NCBI GenBank assembly: GCA_036381215.1 | Contig: DASVDF010000153.1 | Coordinates: 45,955 to 109,954, forward strand | DNA: 64,000 nucleotides | Reading direction: 5' to 3' | Source: IDS-8 sp036381215 | Lineage (GTDB): Bacteria > Pseudomonadota > Gammaproteobacteria > Steroidobacterales > Woeseiaceae | Shown: one piece after another, positions 1 through 7,635 of the stretch | How positions within the stretch are numbered: the stretch's first letter is position 1 | How the letters are laid out: the number at the start of each line of letters is the position of its first letter | Notes under the pieces: model-generated | Database searches by the model: none | What the model saw: only the letters and a program-made list of their open reading frames with translations | What the model was told of the DNA's origin: nothing | Position numbers and translations under genes: made by a program

Positions 1-192
1 GCGCTCGATCTCCCGGCGATAGGCCGCGATGATCGTCTCGTTATCCGCATCCGCGGCCAGCTCGCGCTCTGCCTGCCAGCGCTCGAAGCGCACGCCGGCC
101 TTCGCGAGCTCGGCCGCGATCGGCTCGAACTCGCGCGTGTCGACGAGCGGACGCTGCGGCGCGGTGTCGGCATAAACCCTGAGGTGGCTCAT
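1..192 (-). CDS. mtnD: Acireductone dioxygenase, N-terminal part (cut by window edge)
   Basis: Cupin-fold metal-dependent dioxygenase that oxidises acireductone to the keto-acid precursor of methionine plus formate; cytosolic, last oxidative step of methionine salvage. Only the first 64 codons are present, beginning MSHLRVYAD, which matches the usual ARD start. The part seen ends in the region rich in E, D and R before the His/Glu metal ligands, so the metal site and the Fe-versus-Ni question cannot be judged here. It is the last gene of a minus-strand operon behind mtnC, with an 85-nt gap. The ATG at 192 has no clear Shine-Dalgarno sequence. Identification rests on the N-terminus plus the mtnB-mtnC context. 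Confidence 0.88.
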   Translation of the reverse strand, partial: MSHLRVYADTAPQRPLVDTREFEPIAAELAKAGVRFERWQAERELAADADNETIIAAYRREIER

Positions 193-277
193 GCGGCGAT
201 TCTACTGCATGCCGGCGGGGTGCGCGCCTCCCGCACGGCAGGGAGACCCGGCCGCGACGGCGACCGATCGCACTTTC

Positions 278-958
278 TCAGATCGTGACCTCCTCGAAGC
301 CGCGGACGACCGGATGGCGGCCGCCGCCAGTGCGCTCGCCGCGCGCCACCTGGACGGTGCGCAGGCCGGCTTCGGCCGCGGCATCGAGCTCCGCGGCCGT
401 GTCGGACAGGAACAGGATCGTGTCGGCCGGCCGGCCGACGGTAACGGCGATCCGGCGATAGGATTCGGGGTCGCGCTTGGCGCCGATGCGCGTGTCGAAC
501 CAGTGTTCGATCAACGGCCTGAGGTCGCCGGCATCGCTGTGGCCGAACAGGAGCTGCTGCGCGTGCACGGAGCCGCTGGAGTAGATGCAGAGCGTGGCGC
601 CCTGCGCGCGCCAGCGGCGAAACGCCGGCGCCGTGTCCTCGTACACGTGCCCGGTGAAATCGCCGGCCCGGTAGCCCCGCTCCCACACGAGCCCCTGCAG
701 CGCCTTGAGCGGCGTCGCCTTGCGGTCCTCCGCGATCCAGCCGAGCAGTATCTCGATGACGCGCTCGCGCGTGGCCGACGGCTCGCCCGCCTCCTGGCGC
801 ACGCCGGTGAGCAGCGGCGCGATGTCCGGCGCGTCGCCGTGCGCGCGAATGAAGGCGGGCAGCGCGCGGGCGGAGTACGGAAACAGCACGTGATGCACGA
901 AATCGAGCGAGCTCGTCGTCCCCTCGATGTCGCAAACCACCGTGCGGACGAGCTTCAT
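278..958 (-). CDS. mtnC: Enolase-phosphatase E1 (2,3-diketo-5-methylthio-1-phosphopentane phosphatase)
   Basis: HAD-superfamily enzyme that enolises 2,3-diketo-5-methylthiopentyl-1-phosphate and then dephosphorylates it, feeding acireductone to MtnD. At 226 aa it has the usual length. The HAD nucleophile motif is at the N-terminus (D10-I-E12-G-T-T, with the E at +2 typical of E1 enzymes rather than the D of ordinary HAD phosphatases). The SSGS motif, a K in GAKRDPESY and the acidic motif FLSDTAAE follow in order. Its ATG at 958 overlaps the mtnB stop (ATGA), so the two are translationally coupled. Function is firm from the family; nothing looks damaged. Confidence 0.95.
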   Translation of the reverse strand: MKLVRTVVCDIEGTTSSLDFVHHVLFPYSARALPAFIRAHGDAPDIAPLLTGVRQEAGEPSATRERVIEILLGWIAEDRKATPLKALQGLVWERGYRAGDFTGHVYEDTAPAFRRWRAQGATLCIYSSGSVHAQQLLFGHSDAGDLRPLIEHWFDTRIGAKRDPESYRRIAVTVGRPADTILFLSDTAAELDAAAEAGLRTVQVARGERTGGGRHPVVRGFEEVTI

Positions 959-1596
959 GACCCGGACCCGAGGCGCTCCTGCCGGAAACAGGCGAGCAGG
1001 AACTCGAGGCCTTCGACGTGCCGCTGCGCGCTCGCGAGATCCGCGCCCCACGCGTACAGCCCATGACCGCGCACGAGGAAACCCGAAGCGCGCAGGTGTC
1101 CGAGCGCGAAGCGTTCGCGAACCTCCGCGGCGAGAATGCGCATGTCCTGGCTGTTGTCCAGCACCGGCAGCACGAGCTTGTCCTCGTGCGAGGCGTAACC
1201 GGTAATCGCCTTCTGCATCTCGTAGCCCTGGAACACGATGTCGCCGGCCGCCGCGCGCGAGACGACGGTCGCGGTGACGGAATGGGTGTGCAGTACCGCG
1301 GCGATCTGCTCGTCGAGGGCGTACAGGCAGGTATGCAGCGCGATTTCGGCGGAAGGCCTCGCCCCGGGCTCCTGCGGCACGCCGTCCTGGCCGCAAACCA
1401 TCAGGTCTCCGGCCGTGAGGCGCGACTTGTCGGTGCCCGAGCGGGTGATCAGGCAGCGTTCCCCGCCGAGGCGCAGCGAGAAGTTGCCGCCGGTAGCGAG
1501 GCACCACTCGCGCGCGCCGAACAGCCGGCCGACGGCGGCGAGCGCCTCCGCCTCCGCGGCGTGCGTCGCGAGCGGGCCGGCCGGCGCGGCCATCAT
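955..1596 (-). CDS. mtnB: Methylthioribulose-1-phosphate dehydratase
   Basis: Class II aldolase-fold zinc enzyme that dehydrates 5-methylthioribulose-1-phosphate to the diketone used by MtnC. It has 213 aa. Visible site residues are the ATGGNFSLR glycine loop (about 34-42), E84 in PSAEIALH, the zinc histidines H103 and H105 (LHTHS) and H178 (RGHGLYAWG). The start at 1596 (ATGATG) overlaps the TGA of the upstream decarboxylase; the second ATG three bases on is equally usable. The stop overlaps mtnC. A second class II aldolase-fold protein at 34852-35469 is clearly different in sequence, so the two are probably not simple duplicates. Confidence 0.94.
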   Translation of the reverse strand: MMAAPAGPLATHAAEAEALAAVGRLFGAREWCLATGGNFSLRLGGERCLITRSGTDKSRLTAGDLMVCGQDGVPQEPGARPSAEIALHTCLYALDEQIAAVLHTHSVTATVVSRAAAGDIVFQGYEMQKAITGYASHEDKLVLPVLDNSQDMRILAAEVRERFALGHLRASGFLVRGHGLYAWGADLASAQRHVEGLEFLLACFRQERLGSGS

Positions 1597-2978
1597 CCGC
1601 CGCTCGCGCCGGCCGAGCGCGCGGCCGTGAGCATGGCGTCGAGACTGCGCTCTACGTCCTCGTCCGTCGTGGCCCACGAGGAAACGCTGATGCGCATGGC
1701 GGTGTGCCCCTGCCACTCGGTGCCGCTGCACCAGCAGGTGCCGTCGCGCTGGATCGCGGCGATCACCCGCCGCGTCGTGTCGGGCTCGCCGAACGAGACC
1801 AGCACCTGGTTCAGCACGACGTCGTTCAGCACCTTGTGACCCGCCGCGGAGAGTCCCGCGGCGAAACGCCGTGCGTGCCGGCAGCAGCGTTCGACCAGCT
1901 CGCGCAAGCCCGCCCGGCCGAGCGAGCGCAGCGCCGCGTACACCGGTACGGCACGGGCGCGGCGCGATTCCTCCGGCACGTACTCGCGCGGGTCACGCTC
2001 GCGCGGCGATTCCTGCAGATACGCGGCCGCGAGGGTCATCGCGCCGCGGTGCGCGCGGGCATGGGCGCACAGCACGATGCCGCAGTCGTAGGGCACGTTC
2101 AGCCACTTGTGCGCGTCCGTCGCGACGGAATCGGCCTGTTCGATGCCGGCGAGCAAAGGTGCGAGCTCCGGGCTCGCGGCTGCCCACAGGCCGAAAGCAC
2201 CGTCGACGTGCAGCCAGGCGCGGTGCTCGCGGGCAAGGGCGGCGATGGGCTCGAGAGCATCGAACGCACCGGTGTTCACGTTGCCCGCCTGCGCGCATAC
2301 GACACAGGGTCCGCGGATTTTCTTCAGCACGCTTTGCAGCTCGTCCATGCGCATGCGGCCTTGCGCGTCCGTGCCGATGCGCACGGCGCCGTTCATGCCC
2401 AGCCCGAGCATGCGCAGCGAGGTCGCGATCGAATAATGCGCCTCGTCGTTGACGACGAAGGTGATCGGCGGCGCGCCCGTGAGACCGTCCTGCTCCACGT
2501 CCCAGCCGGCCGCCTCCAGCACGTGCCGGCGTGCGGCGGCCAAAGCCGTGAAGTTGGCCATCGAGCCGCCGGTCACGAAGCCCGCGGTCCAGTCCGCCGG
2601 CAGGCGCGTGAGCTCGAGAATCCAGGCGGCCGCGATCTGCTCGGTGACGGCATTGAGCGGCGAGAGCACGTAGAGCCCGGTGTTCTGATCCCAGGCCGAG
2701 ACGAGCCAGTCGGCCGCCGTCGCGACCGGCAGGCTGGAGCCCACCACGAAGCCGAAGAAACGGGGGCCCTGCGTCGCGACCGTGCCGCCCGCGGCCGCCG
2801 CGGCCAGCGCATCGAGCACCGCCGCCGGATCATCGCCGGCTTCCGGCAGCGGCACGGCCAGCCGCGCTTGCAGCGCCTCGGCGCTGTCCGTCGCGCCGAC
2901 GGGCCGCTCGTTCACTCTGGCGAGGTAGTCCCGGGCATGCCGCGCCGCCCGCTCGAGCAGCGCATCGCGTTCGCTCAT
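1593..2978 (-). CDS. PLP-dependent group II decarboxylase (aromatic-L-amino-acid/glutamate decarboxylase family)
   Basis: Fold-type I PLP enzyme of 461 aa. H181 (DEAHYS) should stack on the cofactor, D259 (HVDGAFG) should hold the pyridine nitrogen, and K291 in DAHKWLN is the Schiff-base lysine. Family members decarboxylate aromatic amino acids, glutamate, diaminobutyrate or related substrates; the substrate here cannot be read from sequence. It is the first gene of the operon with mtnB, mtnC and mtnD and overlaps mtnB by four bases, which suggests a link to sulfur or polyamine metabolism, but that is inference. I chose the ATG at 2978. An upstream in-frame ATG at 3011 would add 11 residues and has no ribosome binding site. 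Confidence 0.85.
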   Translation of the reverse strand: MSERDALLERAARHARDYLARVNERPVGATDSAEALQARLAVPLPEAGDDPAAVLDALAAAAAGGTVATQGPRFFGFVVGSSLPVATAADWLVSAWDQNTGLYVLSPLNAVTEQIAAAWILELTRLPADWTAGFVTGGSMANFTALAAARRHVLEAAGWDVEQDGLTGAPPITFVVNDEAHYSIATSLRMLGLGMNGAVRIGTDAQGRMRMDELQSVLKKIRGPCVVCAQAGNVNTGAFDALEPIAALAREHRAWLHVDGAFGLWAAASPELAPLLAGIEQADSVATDAHKWLNVPYDCGIVLCAHARAHRGAMTLAAAYLQESPRERDPREYVPEESRRARAVPVYAALRSLGRAGLRELVERCCRHARRFAAGLSAAGHKVLNDVVLNQVLVSFGEPDTTRRVIAAIQRDGTCWCSGTEWQGHTAMRISVSSWATTDEDVERSLDAMLTAARSAGASGG

Positions 2979-3066
2979 GAGGTGATCATCTCGTGGATCG
3001 GGGCCGTTCATTGAAAAGGAATCGCGGGCGCGCCGCAATAGCGTCACCGCCGGACTCAGGCCTGCC

Positions 3067-3072
3067 TATAAT
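3067..3072 (+). promoter_or_regulatory. Perfect -10 box (TATAAT) 8 nt before the TPR gene start
   Basis: TATAAT ends 8 nt before the ATG at 3081. Transcription would then start within about a base of the start codon, giving a leaderless or nearly leaderless mRNA. No good -35 hexamer is visible at 16-18 nt, and no Shine-Dalgarno lies in the gap. See the finding on recurrent leaderless promoters. Confidence 0.6.
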
Positions 3073-3080
3073 GCCGATTC

Positions 3081-5303
3081 ATGCGCAGGTTCATCGCGGA
3101 GCTCAGGCGCCGGAACGTCTTCCGCATCGCGGCCGCTTATTCCCTGTCGGCCTGGATCCTGATCGAGGCGGGTTCCGTGCTGCTGCCGGTCTTCGGGGCC
3201 GGCGAAAGCCTGTTCCGGGCGTACGTGATGGTGGTGATCGCGGGGTTTGCGGTCGCCGTCGCGCTCGCGTGGCGGTTCGAGTGGACGCCGGAAGGCGTGA
3301 AGCTGGACCGGCGCGTGGCGGCCGATGCCCCCGTCCAGGCAGAGCCGCGCGGGCAGAAGCTGAACTACGCGATCATCGCGCTGCTCGTGCTGGCGCTGGC
3401 CGTCTCAGTCACCTTCAACGTCCTGGAGCTCGATACCCCGGACGGCGGTCCGGGCGTGGCGCGCCGCTCGATCGCCGTGCTGCCGTTCGACAGCCTGGGC
3501 AGCGACGGCGAGAACCGCTCGTTCGTCGACGGCATCCATGACGATCTGCTGAACCGGCTCGCGAGCATCCAGTCCCTCAAGGTCATCTCGCGCACTTCCG
3601 TCATGGAGTACCGGGACACGACCAGGAACGTGCGCGAGATAGGCGAGGAGCTCGGCGTCGAGTCGCTGCTCGAAGGCTCCGTGCAACGCGCGGGTGATCA
3701 CGTCCGCATCAACCTGCAGCTCATCGACGCCGGCACGGACGAGCGCATCTGGGGTGACAGCTACGACCGGCTGCTTTCCATCGAGAACATCTTCACGATC
3801 CAGCGTGAAATCTCCGAGGCCGTCGCGGCGGCGCTGGAGACGACGCTCTCTCCCGAGGAGCAGGCGAGCGTGGAGGCGACGCCCACGAGCGACCTGCGCG
3901 CGTTCCGGCTGTTCCGCGAAGGCAAGCAGAACATCTACCTGCGCCGGCTCGACACCCTGCGCAAGGCGCGCGAGCAGTTCGAGGAAGCGATCGCGCTCGA
4001 CCCCGCCTACGCGCAGGCCTACGCGGGGCTCGCGGAAAGCGTGCTGCTCCTCTGGAACAACCACAATGACCTGCCGGAAGCGGCGGCCGTGCGCCTGACC
4101 GAAACCAATCTCGCGCGGGCGCTCGAGCTCGATCCGAGGCTCGCCGATGCCTGGGCGATCAGGGGCCTTCTGCAATCGACCCTGTGGCTGAATGACCGCA
4201 GCGGCAGCGAGAATGTGGAGGCGGAGACCGCGTTCCGCCGCGCCATCGAGCTGAACGCCAATCACGCGAGCGCCTACATGTGGTTTGCGGCACTTCGGGA
4301 CAACGAGGAAAGGCTCGGCGAGGCGATCGAGCTGTATCAGCGGGCGATGGAGCTCGATCCACTGGCACGGATTCCCTACGTGAACCTGCCGCTCATCTAC
4401 GCCAAGCGGGGCGAGCATCACGCGGCCATGCAGCTCTGGCTCGAAGGCGCGCGGGTGCACAGCGACTGGCCGACCATTTACGAATACGTGGCCAACCATC
4501 TGTGGGGCATGGGACGTCTCGTCGAGGCCTTTGCCTGGGACCGCAAAGCCGCGGAGCTCGCGCCCGGCGCGCTCGACAGTCCGCTGCGGGGTTTCGCCAT
4601 CATGCTGGACCTGGGCGACGTCGAGCGCGCGGAGGCGCTGCTCGACGCCGTGCCGCGCGAGCATCCGCTGGCGGCGATGACGCAGGCCTTCCGTGCCATG
4701 GTCGAGGGCGATTACCGCGAAGCCATGACTCTGTTCGCGGGCTACGCCGACCGGGGGATCGGCCCTGCAAAGGGCTTTTATACCGCGGCGTCCGATGCCG
4801 CAATTCTGGCCGGCGACCTCGACCAGGCCAGGAAATACGTGCTGCTCGCCCATCCGTCGCTGGCCGGCGATGCCGCCGGCGCGGTGGACCGGCAGACGCT
4901 GGACAGTGCGGTCAAGCTCGCCTGGATCGCGCTGCGCGAGGGGCGCAGGCAGGAGGCTGCGAGCCTCCTGGAAACCTCCCTGGCGCTCGTCCGCCGCCTG
5001 CCGCGCCTCGGCACGTTCGGCTACGGCATCCGGGACGTGCAGATCTATGCCTTGCTCGGCCGCAAGGAGGATGCCCTGCAGGCGTTCCGGGCGGCGCTCG
5101 ACGAGGGCTTTCGCGGCTCGATCTTCTTCGACAACTGGCCGCTCGCGCTCGATCCCTACATCGCTTCGCTGCGCGACGAGCCGCGCTTCGTCGCGATGGT
5201 CGCAGAGCTGGACCGCGATCTCGCCGAGATGCGGGAGCAACTGGCCGCGGCGCAGGCCGCCGGCGACCTGGATGCGTTGCGCATGCGCGCCGAAACCATC
5301 TGA
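3081..5303 (+). CDS. Membrane-anchored TolB-like/TPR protein
   Basis: Protein of 740 aa. The N-terminus is basic and followed by hydrophobic segments at about 15-36, 46-62 and 96-116. A FlgO/TolB-type domain begins at about residue 133 (RSIAVLPF, then GIHDDLLNRL, LLEGSVQRAG and RIWGDSYDR). From about 270 to the end there are tetratricopeptide repeats (for example AIALDPAYAQAYAGLAES). Such proteins in Xanthomonadales-like bacteria often carry an N-terminal winged helix or an adenylate cyclase domain instead of the short membrane segment seen here. Role is unknown; a scaffold or sensor at the inner membrane is likely. It is transcribed alone, divergent from the mtn operon. Confidence 0.8.
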   Translation: MRRFIAELRRRNVFRIAAAYSLSAWILIEAGSVLLPVFGAGESLFRAYVMVVIAGFAVAVALAWRFEWTPEGVKLDRRVAADAPVQAEPRGQKLNYAIIALLVLALAVSVTFNVLELDTPDGGPGVARRSIAVLPFDSLGSDGENRSFVDGIHDDLLNRLASIQSLKVISRTSVMEYRDTTRNVREIGEELGVESLLEGSVQRAGDHVRINLQLIDAGTDERIWGDSYDRLLSIENIFTIQREISEAVAAALETTLSPEEQASVEATPTSDLRAFRLFREGKQNIYLRRLDTLRKAREQFEEAIALDPAYAQAYAGLAESVLLLWNNHNDLPEAAAVRLTETNLARALELDPRLADAWAIRGLLQSTLWLNDRSGSENVEAETAFRRAIELNANHASAYMWFAALRDNEERLGEAIELYQRAMELDPLARIPYVNLPLIYAKRGEHHAAMQLWLEGARVHSDWPTIYEYVANHLWGMGRLVEAFAWDRKAAELAPGALDSPLRGFAIMLDLGDVERAEALLDAVPREHPLAAMTQAFRAMVEGDYREAMTLFAGYADRGIGPAKGFYTAASDAAILAGDLDQARKYVLLAHPSLAGDAAGAVDRQTLDSAVKLAWIALREGRRQEAASLLETSLALVRRLPRLGTFGYGIRDVQIYALLGRKEDALQAFRAALDEGFRGSIFFDNWPLALDPYIASLRDEPRFVAMVAELDRDLAEMREQLAAAQAAGDLDALRMRAETI

Positions 5304-5333
5304 CGGCCGCCGGTGCGCGCGGCCCGCGCGTCG

Positions 5334-6635
5334 TTACGGAGCGCTCTCCCCGGCAGTGCGCACGAGGTCGACGGGAAGCATGGGCGTGGAGAGCAGCTCT
5401 TCGAACCGCGCCCAGCGCTCGGCCTCACTGTCCGTGCCGGCTTCCACCCAGTCGCGCACGAGATCCTCGCCGAAGTTGTAGTTGATGACGTAGCTGCGGT
5501 ACGTGTCGAAGAAGTCGACGCGCTGCTCCGCGCGTTCCGGCGAGGCGAGCGTGTAATCGATCAGCCATTGCACCGCTTCCTCGCGGCTGATGGTGCCGTT
5601 CAGGTAATCGCGGGCCGCTTCATTGCCCGCGTAGCTCAGCTCGTCGAGCAGATCGAGCAACTGATAGTAGCGCTCGGCCTCTGCCGGATCGAGTCCCGCG
5701 AGCGGAAACAGCTCGCGCTTCTCGAATGCGACGCGCTCGTTCCCGGGGAAAGCCAGGTCGATGCCGTAATTGCCGCTGCCCTCCGCGATCAGCGACTGCG
5801 GGCTGAACAGCGGATAGAGCGAGAACTCGACCCAGCCCTTCTCTTCGACCAGGCGCTTCTCCAGCAGCGTGTTGAACGTGTGATGGCCCGGATAGCCTTC
5901 GTGGCATCCGAGCTCGACGGCGCGGCTCACGTAGATGGGCAGGCCGCGGTTGATCTGGATCAGGCTGTGCGCGTTGCCCTGGTACCAGTTGTAGCCGGTC
6001 CACGGCTTGTCGGTCACGTACTCGATGCGGAAGGATTCGCCCTCGGGCAGCGCGATGTGCTCGAGCGTGCGGCGCCGGCACTCCGCGATGGCCGCCTCGA
6101 ACACCGCGGGCAGCCGCTCGTCCGGCACGACGAACCGGTTGCGGAACGCATCGACGCGCTCCGCGAGCTCGCCCTCGCCGGGCACGAGTCGATCGATTTC
6201 CTCGAGCACCGCGGCGAAATGCGCCGCGTCGTAGTCCGGCGCGGCGACACCGAAGATGCGTCGGGACTCATCATCGAAGGGCAGCGTGTGCCCGCGCTTC
6301 AGGTCGATGCGCGTGTCGAGCGCAGCGAGCCGCGCGAGCAGGCCCGCGATCCGTGCCTGGCGCTCACCGTCGCCGCTGTCCGCCGCGAGCCCGCGCAGGC
6401 GCCCGGCCAGTTCTGCCGCGCGGGCGTCGATGTCGTCCAGCGACAGATGGGCGGCTTTTGCGTCGTCGCGGATCGAAGCCGGGCCGAAATAAGCGTCGAC
6501 GTGATTCGCGTCGTGCAGGCCCATGGACAGCTCGAGGAACAGGTATTCCCGCGCGATCCCGTCGAGCGGTTCGCCGGGGGCGGCGGCGCACAGGCCGCAG
6601 GCGAGGAGCAGAATCGATGCTGGCAGGCTCTTCAT
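5334..6635 (-). CDS. Secreted DUF885-type putative metallopeptidase
   Basis: 433 aa with a short signal peptide (about residues 1-19, LLACGLCAAA) that predicts export. The key feature is HEGYPGHH at 245-252 (H..E.....H spacing unlike thermolysin HEXXH) with a later conserved Glu in SLIAEGSGNYG (about 285), the pattern of the DUF885 family, assumed to be zinc metallopeptidases. Substrate unknown. It is convergent with the TPR gene (30 nt between stops) and divergent from the DUF3014 gene. The gene looks complete; catalytic assignment is by family resemblance only. Confidence 0.72.
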   Translation of the reverse strand: MKSLPASILLLACGLCAAAPGEPLDGIAREYLFLELSMGLHDANHVDAYFGPASIRDDAKAAHLSLDDIDARAAELAGRLRGLAADSGDGERQARIAGLLARLAALDTRIDLKRGHTLPFDDESRRIFGVAAPDYDAAHFAAVLEEIDRLVPGEGELAERVDAFRNRFVVPDERLPAVFEAAIAECRRRTLEHIALPEGESFRIEYVTDKPWTGYNWYQGNAHSLIQINRGLPIYVSRAVELGCHEGYPGHHTFNTLLEKRLVEEKGWVEFSLYPLFSPQSLIAEGSGNYGIDLAFPGNERVAFEKRELFPLAGLDPAEAERYYQLLDLLDELSYAGNEAARDYLNGTISREEAVQWLIDYTLASPERAEQRVDFFDTYRSYVINYNFGEDLVRDWVEAGTDSEAERWARFEELLSTPMLPVDLVRTAGESAP

Positions 6636-6706
6636 CAGCGGTTTCCCGATCGCAAGGCGGCAGAGGATAGCACCCGGGCGATGCAGCCGCGCGGACCGGC
6701 GGATGC

Positions 6707-6712
6707 TAAGAT
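6707..6712 (+). promoter_or_regulatory. Extended -10 box 6 nt before the DUF3014 gene start
   Basis: TGCTAAGAT carries the extended TGn element plus TAAGAT. The hexamer ends 6 nt before the ATG at 6719, and no Shine-Dalgarno is present, so the transcript should start at the ATG itself. Confidence 0.5.
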
Positions 6713-6718
6713 GACGCC

Positions 6719-7537
6719 ATGGTGCGACGTGACTCGCTGCAGTGGATCGTGCCGGTGGTGCTGGCCGTCGGCGTGGTGGTGGCGTTGTGGTTCTACTGGT
6801 ACCGGACGCGCGCGCCGGAGCCGCCGCCGGAGCAGGCTGCGCCCGCCGGGCAGCCGGCGGAGGAGCGGCCCGCGGAGCCGGCGCACCCGCTGCCGCAACC
6901 CGCGCCCGCGGCGCAGGAGAAGAAGCAGCTGGAGCCGCTGCCTCCGCTCGATCGCAGTGACGAATATTTCGAGATGGAGTTGACGGACCTGTTCGGCGAG
7001 CCGCTCGAGAAGCAGCTGGTCGACCAGCGCCTCATCGAGCGCATCGTCGCGACCGTCGACAACCTGCCGCGCGACCACCTGGCCGAGCGTATCCGGCCGC
7101 TGGCGGCCGTACCCGGCAAGTTCGCGGTGCGGGACGGCGACGAGGGCGCCGCGAACGAGCGCTATACGCTCGACCCCGCCAACTACGATCGCTACGAGCC
7201 GCTCGTCAATATGATCGCGGAGACCGGGACGGACGACATGGTCGAGCTTTATCAGCGCTTTTACCCGCTGCTGCAGAAAGCGTATGTCGACCTGGGCTAT
7301 CCGGACGGATATTTCAACGATCGCGTGGTGGAAGTGATCGACCACCTGCTCGCGACTCCCGATGTCACCGGGCCGGTCGAGCTCACGCGCCCGAACGTGC
7401 TCTACGAGTTCGCCGATCCCGAGCTCGAGAAGCTGTCGAGCGGGCAGAAAGCGCTGTTGCGCCTCGGGCCGGAAAACGCCGCCGTCGTCAAGGCGAAGCT
7501 GCGCGAGTTTCGCGAGCTCATCACCGCAAAACAATGA
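6719..7537 (+). CDS. DUF3014 domain protein, single-pass membrane
   Basis: 272 aa. One transmembrane helix at about 9-27 is followed by an Ala/Pro/Glu-rich low-complexity linker (about 32-75). The globular DUF3014 domain (about 80-270) includes DRSDEYFEMELTDLFG and a Y-rich stretch FYPLLQKAYVDLGYPDGYF. The topology suggests a periplasmic domain tethered to the inner membrane. No biochemical function is known for the family. It stands alone between the divergent DUF885 gene and the M28 peptidase gene, 98 nt downstream, which has its own ribosome binding site. Confidence 0.8.
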   Translation: MVRRDSLQWIVPVVLAVGVVVALWFYWYRTRAPEPPPEQAAPAGQPAEERPAEPAHPLPQPAPAAQEKKQLEPLPPLDRSDEYFEMELTDLFGEPLEKQLVDQRLIERIVATVDNLPRDHLAERIRPLAAVPGKFAVRDGDEGAANERYTLDPANYDRYEPLVNMIAETGTDDMVELYQRFYPLLQKAYVDLGYPDGYFNDRVVEVIDHLLATPDVTGPVELTRPNVLYEFADPELEKLSSGQKALLRLGPENAAVVKAKLREFRELITAKQ

Positions 7538-7635
7538 AGCTCGAGGCACGGACTGGCTCCCGTCCGGCGGGCGGCCGGCGCGGCCTCGGGAACGTCGAAT
7601 GAAGATAGCGACCCGGACTGGATAAGGGGGGAACG

